Positions 18,421-27,359 of a DNA stretch of 64,000 nt are shown in pieces. Position numbers and translations under genes: made by a program. The stretch covers positions 620,001 to 684,000 of the forward strand of contig NZ_JAAQQR010000003.1 of assembly GCF_011742555.1 (NCBI RefSeq), given 5' to 3'. The stretch's first letter is position 1. Every line of letters begins with the position of its first letter. The stretch comes from Luteibacter jiangsuensis (GTDB lineage: Bacteria > Pseudomonadota > Gammaproteobacteria > Xanthomonadales > Rhodanobacteraceae). The notes under the pieces were generated by a model. It searched no databases. It saw nothing but the letters and a program-made list of their open reading frames with translations, and was not told the origin of the DNA.

Positions 18421-18626
18421 CCGGCTCCCACAGGCATGCTCCTGTGGGAGCCGGCTTGCCGCGAGCCCCCATCGCCGCTGAAGCGGCTCCCACACAAAGC
18501 CCGCATGCTTGCGAGGAAACGTCTGTGCTTGGGAGGTCTTCTGTGGGAGCCGGCTATGCCGGCGATCCCGCGGCAGCGGGCGCGCTTGCCGCAAGCACCT
18601 ATCGCCGCTGAAGCGGCTCCCACATA
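18421..18626. repeat. Cluster of REP-like repeats between the EF-G paralogue and mobA
   Basis: The gap opens with a perfect 14-bp hairpin CCGGCTCCCACAGG/CCTGTGGGAGCCGG (18421-18434 with 18441-18454), ten bases after the EF-G-like stop, probably an mRNA end. It continues with ATCGCCGCTGAAGCGGCTCC at 18471 and then a second direct/inverted pair at 18542-18626. At least four units of the family are packed here. The interval 18455-18690 holds no convincing gene. Confidence 0.8.
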
Positions 18627-18690
18627 AGGCAACCCATGGATGGTTGGCCCTGCGCATGGGTGGACGACCGTTTCGGGTTACGCTTGGTCC

Positions 18691-19242
18691 ATGACGCGCG
18701 ACGCACCCACGATCCTCGGCCTCATCCTCGCCGGCGGCCGTTCCTCGCGCATGGGCGAAGACAAGGCCATGCTCCGCATCGACGGGGAAACGCTCCTCGA
18801 ACGTACCTCGCGCATCCTTCGCGAGGCCGGCGCGCAGCGTGTCGCGATCAGCGGCGCGCGGGCCGGTGGCATCGAGGACCTCTGGCCGGACACAGGCCCC
18901 GTCGGCGGCATGGCCAGCGCCATGCGGGAACTGCCGGATGGCGAATGGCTCGTCGTGCCGGTGGACATGCCGCGCCTCTGCCCGGCCGTTCTCGCGCCGT
19001 TGCTCGCCGACAGGCGCGCCGCCGCGACGCATTGGCAACGGCACCCGCTTCCCATGCGGCTGACCATGGACGCAAGGGCGCGCGCGGCGCTCGAAGAGCT
19101 GTTGAGCCGCCCCGGCCCCGCCTGCTCCGTCGCCGCCCTGCATGCGCGCCTGGGTGCCTCGACGCTGCCGCTCGACGGGCTGGACACGCGGCTGCTGGTC
19201 AACTGCAATACCCCCGACGAATGGCGAGAGGCGAACACATGA
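18691..19242 (+). CDS. mobA: Molybdenum cofactor guanylyltransferase
   Basis: Attaches GMP to molybdopterin to form the bis-MGD precursor used by formate-dehydrogenase-type enzymes. The 183-residue protein opens with LILAGGRSSRMGEDKAMLRI, the nucleotide-binding signature of MobA, and has VVPVDMPRLCPAVL where the metal-binding aspartate is expected. ATG 18691 gives a normal N-terminus. It overlaps the next gene as ATGA and lies close to fdhD and a molybdopterin oxidoreductase, fitting a molybdenum-enzyme maturation locus. Confidence 0.93.
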   Translation: MTRDAPTILGLILAGGRSSRMGEDKAMLRIDGETLLERTSRILREAGAQRVAISGARAGGIEDLWPDTGPVGGMASAMRELPDGEWLVVPVDMPRLCPAVLAPLLADRRAAATHWQRHPLPMRLTMDARARAALEELLSRPGPACSVAALHARLGASTLPLDGLDTRLLVNCNTPDEWREANT

Positions 19243-19574
19243 GGGTGCAGCTGGAAGAAGACACGATCCGCGTGAGGATCGACGAAGACGAGCTCAACGA
19301 ACTGCTGCAGGACGTCGCGCTGCTGGGTTCCACGGCTTTCGGAAAGGCGTTCACGATGCGCTACGCGATCGACGCCACCGACAACGGTTGCACGCTCTCC
19401 GGCACGGCGCACGAGTGGCGGATGGAAGTGCCTCGCGAGGCCTTGCGCGATCTTCAGTCGCGTTTGCCGAGCAAGGACGGGCTCACCTTCGACATCCCAG
19501 GCCACGACACCGTCGCCACCACGGTGCGTTTCGATGTCGACGTGAAAGACAGTTTGCGCCGACGCCGCGGCTGA
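19239..19574 (+). CDS. Uncharacterised 111-residue protein coupled to mobA
   Basis: I do not recognise this family with certainty. The start overlaps the mobA stop by four bases (ATGA), so the two are translationally coupled. The protein is acidic at the N-terminus (VQLEEDTIRVRIDEDELNEL), has no signal peptide, membrane span or cysteine pair, and seems to be alternating strand and helix. It may be a small accessory factor for molybdenum-enzyme maturation; only the gene neighbourhood supports that. It is convergent with fdhD, with six bases between stops. Confidence 0.8.
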   Translation: MRVQLEEDTIRVRIDEDELNELLQDVALLGSTAFGKAFTMRYAIDATDNGCTLSGTAHEWRMEVPREALRDLQSRLPSKDGLTFDIPGHDTVATTVRFDVDVKDSLRRRRG

Positions 19575-19580
19575 AGCACT

Positions 19581-20423
19581 TCAGCCGATCCTCTCCGGCC
19601 GGCTGTAGATATTGAAGCGACCGGGCCTGGCGAAGCCCAGCAGCGTCACGCCGCAATCGGCGGCCAGGTGCACCGCCAGCGCGGTGGGCGCGGAGATCGC
19701 CACCACCATGGTCATCCCCGCCACGGCCGCCTTCGTGACCATCTCGTAGCTGGCGCGGCTGGTGATGACGAGAAAGCCGTCGCGCGGGTCGGTGAGCGCG
19801 ACGAGCATCGCGCCGATGAGCTTGTCCAGCGCGTTGTGCCGCCCGACGTCCTCGCGCACGTCCACGATGGTGCCGTCGGCCAGCGCCCAGGCAGCGGCGT
19901 GGACGGCGCCCGTGGCCGCGTTCACCGGCTGTCGCGCACGGAGTGCGTCCAGTGCGCGCTCAATGGCATCGGGTGTCACGACAGGACCTGCCGCCACCGG
20001 CGGCGGATGGCGCACTACATCTTCCAGTTCGCGGCTGCCGCAGATGCCGCAGCCGCTGCGGCCAGGCAATTCGCCCCTGGTGCGGGCGCCGGCGTCGTCC
20101 GTGGCAAGCGACGGACGAGGCTCCCCGCGGCGCCCACGCGACGTGTGCACATCGACGACCACGCCTTCCAATACTTCGCGCACGTCGATGTCCTCGATCT
20201 CCAGCATCGAAGCCACTTTTCCCTCGGTGAGGGCGAAGCCGCGCGCGAAGTCTTCGAGGTCGGCGGGCGTCGCCATCATCACGGCGAACGGCGAACCGTC
20301 GAAGTGCATGGCCACGGGAACCTCCTCGGCGAGGTGGTCCGTATCCTCGTTGCGCACCCCGCGTTCGACGCGAACGACGGGCCGCGCGGCGCTACCGGGT
20401 TGAGCGGGCTGCTCAGGCGACAT
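19581..20423 (-). CDS. fdhD: Formate dehydrogenase accessory sulfurtransferase FdhD
   Basis: FdhD carries sulfur from a cysteine desulfurase to the bis-MGD cofactor of formate-dehydrogenase-like enzymes. The 280-residue protein has the conserved GCGICG loop with Cys125 and Cys128, the cysteines that carry the persulfide in the family. It also has DVGRHNALDKLIG and the C-terminal TSRASYEMVTKAA and LLGFARPGRFNIYS segments. The start overlaps the end of the upstream oxidoreductase gene by 11 bases, so both are probably co-expressed and FdhD probably services that enzyme. Confidence 0.95.
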   Translation of the reverse strand: MSPEQPAQPGSAARPVVRVERGVRNEDTDHLAEEVPVAMHFDGSPFAVMMATPADLEDFARGFALTEGKVASMLEIEDIDVREVLEGVVVDVHTSRGRRGEPRPSLATDDAGARTRGELPGRSGCGICGSRELEDVVRHPPPVAAGPVVTPDAIERALDALRARQPVNAATGAVHAAAWALADGTIVDVREDVGRHNALDKLIGAMLVALTDPRDGFLVITSRASYEMVTKAAVAGMTMVVAISAPTALAVHLAADCGVTLLGFARPGRFNIYSRPERIG

Positions 20424-22755
20424 GTTCCGCCTGCGGCTTCGACATCGCCGGACGGTTGGCCGTCGCGGTGGCTGCCTCGATGCGCACCGGTACCGATTTG
20501 TACGCGGGCGTACCGGAACGGCGGTCGTGACTTTCCAGGGCGATCAGCGCATTGCCCTCCGGGTAGTACATGGCCGCCGAACCTTCCGCGATGTCGTACG
20601 CCAATGCGACGAAGTTGCGCACCGCGCGCTCCTTGCCGTCGGCGACGTTCGCCCCGGTGGCGAACACGTCGACGCGGTCGCCGTGCGCGAGGCCGCGTGC
20701 GGCGAGGTCGTTCGGGTGCATGAACACCACGTCGCGCCGCCCGCTCACGCCGCGGTAGCGATCGTTGAGCCCGTAGATCGTGGTGTTGTACTGGTCGTGC
20801 GAACGCACGGTAGTGAGCATCAGTCCTTCCGCATCCGCCGGCGGATCTTCGTTCAGACCGCTGGCGAGCAGGAAGTGTGCGCGTTTGTCGGGCGTGGCCC
20901 AGTCGCGCTCGCTGGCGGCCACGCGCAGGCGGAACCCGCCGGGAACGCTCACGCGGCGATTGAAGTCGCGGAAGATCGGGAACACCTTTTCGATGTCGTC
21001 GCGGATGAGGTTGTAGTCGCCCACCAGGCGGTCCCAGTCCACGCGCGTGTTCGGTAGTGTCGCCTTGGCGATGCCGGCCACGATCCACGGTTCGGAGCGC
21101 AGGTGCTCGGATGCCGGCTCGAGCGTGCCCGCCGACGCATGCACCATCGACATCGAATCCTCCACCGTCACGGCCTGCGGGCCCGTGGCCTGCACGTCCA
21201 GCTCGGTGCGGCCCAGGCATGGCAGGATGATGGATTCCTTCGCCAGGATGAGATGCGAGCGGTTCAGCTTGGTGGCCACGTGCACGGCCAGGTCGAGCTT
21301 GCGCATCGCATCGAAGGTTTCCTCGGTGTCGGGCATGGCAACGGCGAGATTGCCGCCCAGCGCCACCAGGGCCTTGGAGCGGCCCTCGCGTATCGCGATC
21401 ACCGCGGCAACGGCGTCGTGCCCGTGCACCGTCGGCGGCTCGAAGCCGTAGGTTCGGCGGATGCCTTCGTTCAGTTCGTCGTTGGGCTTTTCGGTGATGC
21501 CCACCGTGCGGTCGCCCTGCACGTTGCTGTGGCCGCGCAGCGGGCAGATGCCCGCGCCCTGGCGGCCGATGTTTCCGCGCAGGAGCAGCAGGTTGGCGAT
21601 CTGCTGGACGTTCTCGGTGCCGTGCGTGTGCTGGGTGATACCCATGCCGTAGCAGACGATGACGTTCTTCGCCTTGGCGTAGATGTCGGCGGCGTCTTCG
21701 ATCTCGCCCCGCGTGAGGCCGGAGTGGCGTTCGATGGCGTTCCACGACGTGCGTGCCACATCCGCCTCGAGCGCTTCGAAACCGGTTGTGTTGGCGGCGA
21801 TGAATTCGCGGTCGAGCACGCCCGGCATGCCGGCGGCGACGGCGCGTTCGTCCGCGGTCAGCAGCGCCTTCATCATGCCTTTCAGCACGGCGACGTCGCC
21901 CCCGATCTTCAGCTTGTAGTAAGTGGACGCGATGCGTACCGACTTACCCGTGAGCATCTCCACCGGATGCTGCGGCGACGTGAAGCGCTCCAGTCCGCGT
22001 TCCGGCAACGGATTGAGCACCACGATGGGCACGCCGCGCAGCGACGCCTCGCGAAGCGTGGACAGCATGCGCGGGTGGTTCGTGCCCGGGTTGTGGCCGA
22101 TGCAGAAGATGGCGTCGCAGTGCTCGAAATCCTCCAGCACCACCGTGCCCTTGCCGGAACCCACGGACTGAGGCAGGCCCACGCTCGTGGCCTCGTGGCA
22201 CATGTTGGAGCAGTCCGGGAAGTTGTTCGTGCCGAACTCCCGCACGAACAGCTGATAGAGGAAGGCCGCTTCGTTGGACGCACGGCCCGAGGTATAGAAC
22301 TCGGCCATGTTCGGATCGGGCAGGGCCCGCAGCGCCTTGCCGATCCGCTCGAACGCCTCTTCCCACGCAACGGGCAGATAGGTGTCGGTGGCATGGTCGT
22401 ACGCCATCGGGTGGGTCAGGCGGCCGAGGCCCTCCAGGGCGTAGTCGGTGAGGTTCCAGAGATCGGCCACTTTGTTGCTGGCGAAGAATTCTGGCCGCAC
22501 CCGCTTCGCAGTGGCCTCCCACGACACGGCTTTGGCGCCGTTCTCGCAGAATTCGAAGGACGAGGTCTCCTTCGGATCGGGCCAGGCGCAGCCTGGGCAG
22601 TCGAAGCCCTTCGGCTGGTTCACCCGATGCAGCGCCATCGATTCGCGGGCGATCGCCATCTGTCCGCTGAGCGCCTTCGCCACGGCCCCCAGGGCGCCCC
22701 AGCCACCGGCAGGCGCATCGTAGGGTTCGTAGCCGGGGACGGATTTCTCGCTCAT
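20413..22755 (-). CDS. YdeP-like (FdhF family) molybdopterin oxidoreductase
   Basis: A 780-residue bis-MGD enzyme of the FdhF/YdeP class (E. coli YdeP is linked to acid resistance). An N-terminal cysteine group, FDCPGCAWPDP (Cys53, Cys56) with Cys70, may hold a reduced iron-sulfur site. Cofactor-binding parts include EFYTSGRASNEAAFL, CHEATSVGLPQSVGSGKGT, GHNPGTNHPRML and a C-terminal MopB-type domain with YNTTIYGLNDRYRG. There is no twin-arginine signal, so it should be cytoplasmic. It lies upstream of and overlaps fdhD. The electron donor and substrate are unknown; formate dehydrogenase activity should not be assumed. Confidence 0.9.
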   Translation of the reverse strand: MSEKSVPGYEPYDAPAGGWGALGAVAKALSGQMAIARESMALHRVNQPKGFDCPGCAWPDPKETSSFEFCENGAKAVSWEATAKRVRPEFFASNKVADLWNLTDYALEGLGRLTHPMAYDHATDTYLPVAWEEAFERIGKALRALPDPNMAEFYTSGRASNEAAFLYQLFVREFGTNNFPDCSNMCHEATSVGLPQSVGSGKGTVVLEDFEHCDAIFCIGHNPGTNHPRMLSTLREASLRGVPIVVLNPLPERGLERFTSPQHPVEMLTGKSVRIASTYYKLKIGGDVAVLKGMMKALLTADERAVAAGMPGVLDREFIAANTTGFEALEADVARTSWNAIERHSGLTRGEIEDAADIYAKAKNVIVCYGMGITQHTHGTENVQQIANLLLLRGNIGRQGAGICPLRGHSNVQGDRTVGITEKPNDELNEGIRRTYGFEPPTVHGHDAVAAVIAIREGRSKALVALGGNLAVAMPDTEETFDAMRKLDLAVHVATKLNRSHLILAKESIILPCLGRTELDVQATGPQAVTVEDSMSMVHASAGTLEPASEHLRSEPWIVAGIAKATLPNTRVDWDRLVGDYNLIRDDIEKVFPIFRDFNRRVSVPGGFRLRVAASERDWATPDKRAHFLLASGLNEDPPADAEGLMLTTVRSHDQYNTTIYGLNDRYRGVSGRRDVVFMHPNDLAARGLAHGDRVDVFATGANVADGKERAVRNFVALAYDIAEGSAAMYYPEGNALIALESHDRRSGTPAYKSVPVRIEAATATANRPAMSKPQAEHVA

Positions 22756-22933
22756 GGTCGTCGCTTGCTGAGGGTGCCAGGTGCCCGATCATCCTACCGG
22801 CACTCGGTATGGGCAATTAAACCAAGGTTCGGGGCGGGCCTCCTGGCCTTCGGGACACGGGACAACCTGGAGGCGGGGCGCGGCGTGTCGGAACAACGGC
22901 ACGCGGTATCATGCGTGGCTCAAGGGGGACAAG

Positions 22934-24451
22934 ATGCTATTAAGGACACGTATGGCGGTGGCTGCCGCCGTTCTTGCCATGGCCGCGGGCGCACACGCCG
23001 TCGTGATCCGCGACGATGTGCCGGATGGCTCGTACCGCGTGGCGCCGTCGGAATTTCCGGCGCTGGTGGATCTCCCCGGCGAGGGGCACGGTGTCCTCAT
23101 CGATCCGCGATGGGTGCTGACCGTCGCGCATGCCGTGCGGTTCGGTCCCGTCAAGGAGGTGACCATTCTGGGTATTCCCCGGGCGGTCAAGGCAAAGGTT
23201 GTCCACGATGGCTTCGCCATGCCGGGGGCCGAACTCCTCAAGGGAGACTCGGCGCCTCTCGTGGCATTTCTGAGCAAGAACGACGACGTGGCACTGCTCG
23301 AACTCGAGGCGCCCGTGGAAGACGTGGCGCCCGTGCCCCTCTACGACGGCCGCGACGAGAAAGGCAAGATCGCCACGCTTTATGGGAAGGGGGCGACGGG
23401 TAACGGTCTGACAGGGCAGGTCAAGGATTCTCCGCATCGGGGGGAGCTGCGTCGCGCAAACAACGTCATCGACACCGTCGACACGAAGTGGATCGGCTAC
23501 ACCTTCGACCGCGGCCGCGATGCGCTTCCGCTCGAAGGCCAGCTTGGCGATGGCGATAGCGGCGGCCCTGTGTTGATCGACGACGGCGGCCGCCCGACGC
23601 TGGCGGGACTGGCGGACTGGAAGATGCCCACGGGGTCCGTCGAATCGTTCCGTCCGGGCATCTATGGACAGCGCACGTTCCAGGTCCGCGTTTCGGTCTA
23701 TAAACCGTGGATCGAGAAAGTCATGGCGTTCGCGCGGCAGATGGATGCGGCGGAAGTCGAGAAGGTCACGATCGAGTTCGGTTGGGCGACGCTTGGCGCC
23801 GCGGCGGGCGAAACTTATGTATTGACCAAGGATGCCACCGACTACCTCATCACCGGGGACGTGAATACCTCCGAGAGCATGTACGACGAAATGGTCCATG
23901 GTTTGGCGTCGGACCGGGCGTCGATCACGGGACATCGCTCGCTCGGCCAGGTGAAGGCGTTGCGCGAACTCTGGCGCGCTCCGCCCGTCTTGCGCGACAG
24001 CGCGCTGTCGCGGCTCGTGGATGAGGATTGGGCCAAGTCGAACGAAGCTTCCGTCTTCGCATCGCTCTACCTCAACCGTTGCTCGGCATCCGAGGATGCC
24101 TTCTCCAAAAGGTTCATGGACGCTCGCAGACGCGTCGCTGCCGCTGCCTCGTATTTCGAAGGCGGCTGGACCGACGATTATCCGCGCTATCGGGTGAGCG
24201 TCGTTCTTTCCGGCGGAAAAGTGCTGTCGATGCAAAGCCACATGCAGGCGAGGCCGACGATTCAATGGTTCCTCGACGATGTGGAGACATGGAATCCCGA
24301 TATTCCGAATCGCATCGCTGCCTTGGTCCCCACGTGGTCGATCATGGGCCGGCGCATCACCTCTCGCCTCGAGGGCGCGAGGATCGCCGACGAATTCGGT
24401 AGGGACGACGCCATCCAGCAAGCCAGCGCTCGCTGTCTCTTGAAGCACTGA
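22934..24451 (+). CDS. Secreted trypsin-like serine protease with an unknown C-terminal domain
   Basis: A Sec signal peptide covers about residues 1-22 (AAAVLAMAAGAHA). An S1 peptidase domain follows with all three catalytic motifs: LTVAHAV (His), NDDVALLEL (Asp) and GDGDSGGPVL (Ser). This accounts for roughly residues 25-270. The remaining ~230 residues match no domain I can name; they contain TIEFGWATLGAAAGETYVLT, which may be a second, ligand-binding domain. The ATG at 22934 follows AAGGGGG. It is a single gene, divergent from the YdeP-like gene. Confidence 0.85.
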   Translation: MLLRTRMAVAAAVLAMAAGAHAVVIRDDVPDGSYRVAPSEFPALVDLPGEGHGVLIDPRWVLTVAHAVRFGPVKEVTILGIPRAVKAKVVHDGFAMPGAELLKGDSAPLVAFLSKNDDVALLELEAPVEDVAPVPLYDGRDEKGKIATLYGKGATGNGLTGQVKDSPHRGELRRANNVIDTVDTKWIGYTFDRGRDALPLEGQLGDGDSGGPVLIDDGGRPTLAGLADWKMPTGSVESFRPGIYGQRTFQVRVSVYKPWIEKVMAFARQMDAAEVEKVTIEFGWATLGAAAGETYVLTKDATDYLITGDVNTSESMYDEMVHGLASDRASITGHRSLGQVKALRELWRAPPVLRDSALSRLVDEDWAKSNEASVFASLYLNRCSASEDAFSKRFMDARRRVAAAASYFEGGWTDDYPRYRVSVVLSGGKVLSMQSHMQARPTIQWFLDDVETWNPDIPNRIAALVPTWSIMGRRITSRLEGARIADEFGRDDAIQQASARCLLKH

Positions 24452-24579
24452 GCCGACGTACGTGCGGCGTCGCAGTGCGTGATACTTTCGAGCATCAAAA
24501 AGGGAAAAATAGGACTAAATAATCTCGAGATCCCTTCGTAAAGTGCGCTCGTCGCACTCAAAATCACGAAGGAATCGCC

Positions 24580-25074
24580 ATGAACACCCTGCTCAGCCTC
24601 CTCGCCCGCTCCGGCCTCTTGAAGAAAGACCTCGACTACCACCTGCTTCGCGCCGCGATGGTCGTCATCTTCGCCTGGTTCGGCTACGACAAGTGGTTCG
24701 AATCCGAAATCACTGCGCTGGCCCCGCTGATCAGCCAGGGGCCGCTTATCTCCTGGACGATCCCGGTACTGGGTATCCACGGCACCGCCATTCTTCTCGG
24801 CAGCGCCGAATGGACGTTCGGGTCGTTGCTCCTTCTGGGTTTCTGGAACAAGAAGCTCGGTGTGCTGGGTGCGCTTGGTTCGATAGCCACCTTCGTCTCC
24901 ACCCTGACCATTCTTCCCTTCGTTCCCGATGGCTGGGACGCCGGCGCCGGCGGATTCCCTGCGATGGCGATGAACGCGGCCTTCCTGCTGAAGGATCTCG
25001 TGCTGCTGGTCGTTTCGGTGTACCTGCTCAGGCAGGACGTGCTCCGCGCGCTGGCGGTCAGGCAGCCAGCGTGA
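24580..25074 (+). CDS. DUF417 (RclC/YkgB-like) inner-membrane protein
   Basis: A 164-residue protein with four hydrophobic spans. The segments RAAMVVIFAWFGYDKWFESE, ALAPLISQGPLISW and GSAEWTFGSLLLLGFWNKKLG are characteristic of the DUF417 family, which includes RclC of the E. coli reactive-chlorine regulon. Function is not established. The 128 bases upstream are A+T-richer than their surroundings (around 24490-24530) and probably hold its promoter. The 3' end overlaps dusB by 17 bases in convergent orientation. Confidence 0.9.
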   Translation: MNTLLSLLARSGLLKKDLDYHLLRAAMVVIFAWFGYDKWFESEITALAPLISQGPLISWTIPVLGIHGTAILLGSAEWTFGSLLLLGFWNKKLGVLGALGSIATFVSTLTILPFVPDGWDAGAGGFPAMAMNAAFLLKDLVLLVVSVYLLRQDVLRALAVRQPA

Positions 25075-26044
25075 CGCCGGCTTCCAGGGCGTCGAAGTAG
25101 TCGCGTGTGAGGCGAAGCTGCGTGGCGGCGTCTTCCGCCCTGTTCACCACATGGCGGAAGGCGGCGTTCTCGGGCCGGTCCTTCGCGTACCACCCGAGGT
25201 GCTTGCGCGCGATGCGCACACCCATCGTCTCGCCGTAAAAGGCGTAGAGGTGTTCAAGGTGGCCGGTGAGGATGTCGCGCACTTCGGCCGGCGGGGGTTC
25301 CGGAAGGAAACCGCCGGTTTCAAGGTGATGGGCGATCTCGCGGAAGATCCATGGGCGGCCCTGGGCGCCGCGGCCGATCATGACGGCGTCGGCACCGGTG
25401 ATGCGCAGCACGTCGCGTGCCTTCGCCGGGTCGACGATGTCGCCATTGGCGAGCACGGGAATGGAGACGCTGGCCTTCACCGCCGCGATGGTCGCGTATT
25501 CGGCTTCGCCCTCGTACTTGTCGGCGCGCGTACGTCCGTGCACCGACAGGGCGGCGATGCCCGCATCCTCGGCGATGCGGGCGATGGTGAGGGCGTTCCG
25601 ATGCTCGCGATCCCAGCCGGTGCGGATCTTCAGCGTGACCGGCACGTCCACCGCCTTCACCACCGCGTGCAGAATGCGCGCCACCAGGGGTTCGTCCTGG
25701 AGCAGGGCGGAACCGGACCACACGTTGCACACCTTCTTGGCCGGGCAACCCATGTTGATGTCGACGATCTGCGCGCCGTTGTCGGCGTTGTACCGCGCAG
25801 CCTCGGCGAGCATGCCCGGGTCATACCCCGCGATCTGCACGCTTACCGGTTCGGGCTCGCCGTCGTGGTCCATGCGCCGCAGCGACTTGCGCGTGTTCCA
25901 CAGCCGCGGATCGGCCGTGGTCATCTCGGACACCGCAAGCCCGGCCCCCATGCGCTTGCACAGGAGACGGAACGGCTTGTCGGTGACGCCGGCCATGGGC
26001 GCCAGCACCACGGCAGGCGCGATGGTGTAGGGGCCGATGCGCAT
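25058..26044 (-). CDS. dusB: tRNA-dihydrouridine synthase B
   Basis: An FMN enzyme that reduces specific uridines in tRNA, 328 residues. Visible signatures are LAPMAGVTDKPFRLLCKRMG, the active-site segment DINMGCPAKKVCNVWSGSAL with the catalytic cysteine in MGCPAKK, LKIRTGWDREHRN, VHGRTRADKYEG and GADAVMIGRGAQGRPW. The usual gammaproteobacterial partner fis does not follow; a DUF417 gene is convergent instead. The start lies ten bases after the subtilase stop, so dusB may be read as the last gene of the ECF sigma operon. Confidence 0.95.
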   Translation of the reverse strand: MRIGPYTIAPAVVLAPMAGVTDKPFRLLCKRMGAGLAVSEMTTADPRLWNTRKSLRRMDHDGEPEPVSVQIAGYDPGMLAEAARYNADNGAQIVDINMGCPAKKVCNVWSGSALLQDEPLVARILHAVVKAVDVPVTLKIRTGWDREHRNALTIARIAEDAGIAALSVHGRTRADKYEGEAEYATIAAVKASVSIPVLANGDIVDPAKARDVLRITGADAVMIGRGAQGRPWIFREIAHHLETGGFLPEPPPAEVRDILTGHLEHLYAFYGETMGVRIARKHLGWYAKDRPENAAFRHVVNRAEDAATQLRLTRDYFDALEAGVTLAA

Positions 26045-26054
26045 GCCGTTGATT

Positions 26055-27359
26055 TTACGGCTTTCTGCGCTCCGCGCCCAGCGCGGCCACCGCGGCGGCC
26101 GCGTCCACCTCGAGCATGCCGTGGGTGACGCTGCTCGTGCGCAGGAGGATGTCGCGGGCCTTGGCCGCATCCAGTCGCGGCGAGATGGAGAGGAGGAGGG
26201 CGAGAATGCCGCTCACATGGGCGGCGGCCATGGACGAGCCGGAGGAGAAATCGTAACCGCCGCCGGGTTGCGTGGTGAGGATGTCCTTGCCTGGCGCGCT
26301 CAGAATGCCCGGTGCGGCGGGTGACGTGTCGCTCGAGCGCACGACGAGCACGCCGGGTGCGTTGTCGGGAAAACCGCCGGTACCGCCGCCCGGCGGCAGC
26401 GCGGCCACGACGATGCGGCCGCGTTCGAGCAACTGGGCGAGCAGCTTGCCCAGCAAGGGATCCGCGGGGCCGCCAAGGCTCAAGTTCACGATGCGGGCGT
26501 CGGTGTCGTTCACCGCGGCGAGAGCCTTGGCGAGAGTGAACGAATTGCAGCGCGCGCCCTTGTCGGGCTGGGGATACCAGCAGGCCTTGTACACGCTGAT
26601 GCGCGCCTTCGGCGCCATGCCGACCATGCCCTGATGGTTGTCGCCCTCGGCGGCGATGATGCCCGCCACCTCGGTGCCGTGGCGGTCGCCGTTGTAACGT
26701 GCCGCGTCGCCGTCCACGGCATCGCCGGCATCGCGTACGTGATCACGCAGGTCGGGGTGGCTCATGTCCGCGCCGGTGTCGACGACGGCCACGTGCACGC
26801 CGTCGCCCTGGGTGACGGTATGGGCGACCGCCGCACGGGTTTCGACGAAGCCGCGCTGGAGGTCCGTGTACGGGTCGTTGTAGCGCCGACCCCCGGTCTG
26901 CGCGCTATCCGCGTCGCCGTAGACGGTGTAATCCTGAAGCGGCTGTGCCAATTGCACGCGGGCATCGGCGGCAAGCCGGGCGATCAATGCGTCGCGGTCC
27001 ACGCCGGGCGGCGGCTGCATCACCACGCAATAAAGGCCCAGGGCCTTGATCGGCCAACCGGTGATCGTGTGCACGCCGTACGCTTTTTCGATGTCCGCGA
27101 GCGCCGAGGCCGCGCGCTGGCCCGAGCCGTAATTCGCCGCGGGGCTATAGCCGAGCAGGTTCGAGCCGGCGTGGGTCGGGGCGGGGTCCAGCGGATTCGC
27201 TACGGCCAGGACGATGTCGCGGCCGCTGTCCATGCCGGCGACACCGCCTGCGGGTGCGGTCGAAGCCGCCGGCTTGCCTGCAAGCGCGCGCGTCGGTGCG
27301 CAGCCCGCGAGAGCGGGCACAAGCAGGCATGCTGCGATGACGGCCAGCAAGCGCTTCAT
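26055..27359 (-). CDS. Subtilisin-like (S8) serine protease, putative lipoprotein
   Basis: A 434-residue S8 peptidase. The N-terminus has a lipoprotein signal ending LAGC (Cys20). A propeptide-like region around residues 105-150 precedes the catalytic domain. The triad is Asp194 (VAVVDTGADMSHPDL), His228 (RHGTEVAGIIA) and Ser376 (SSGSSMAAAHVSG), with NLSLGG for the oxyanion region. Its start overlaps the anti-sigma gene stop as ATGA, so it is translationally coupled to an ECF sigma/anti-sigma pair. A membrane-anchored protease in this position could act on the anti-sigma factor or on a regulon target; that is an inference. Confidence 0.9.
   Translation of the reverse strand: MKRLLAVIAACLLVPALAGCAPTRALAGKPAASTAPAGGVAGMDSGRDIVLAVANPLDPAPTHAGSNLLGYSPAANYGSGQRAASALADIEKAYGVHTITGWPIKALGLYCVVMQPPPGVDRDALIARLAADARVQLAQPLQDYTVYGDADSAQTGGRRYNDPYTDLQRGFVETRAAVAHTVTQGDGVHVAVVDTGADMSHPDLRDHVRDAGDAVDGDAARYNGDRHGTEVAGIIAAEGDNHQGMVGMAPKARISVYKACWYPQPDKGARCNSFTLAKALAAVNDTDARIVNLSLGGPADPLLGKLLAQLLERGRIVVAALPPGGGTGGFPDNAPGVLVVRSSDTSPAAPGILSAPGKDILTTQPGGGYDFSSGSSMAAAHVSGILALLLSISPRLDAAKARDILLRTSSVTHGMLEVDAAAAVAALGAERRKP

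Noticed and set aside
22756-22800. GGCACC-rich stretch upstream of the YdeP-like gene as a further ECF promoter.
   Set aside because: The octamer is imperfect and no GCAACC-like half occurs at the right distance.
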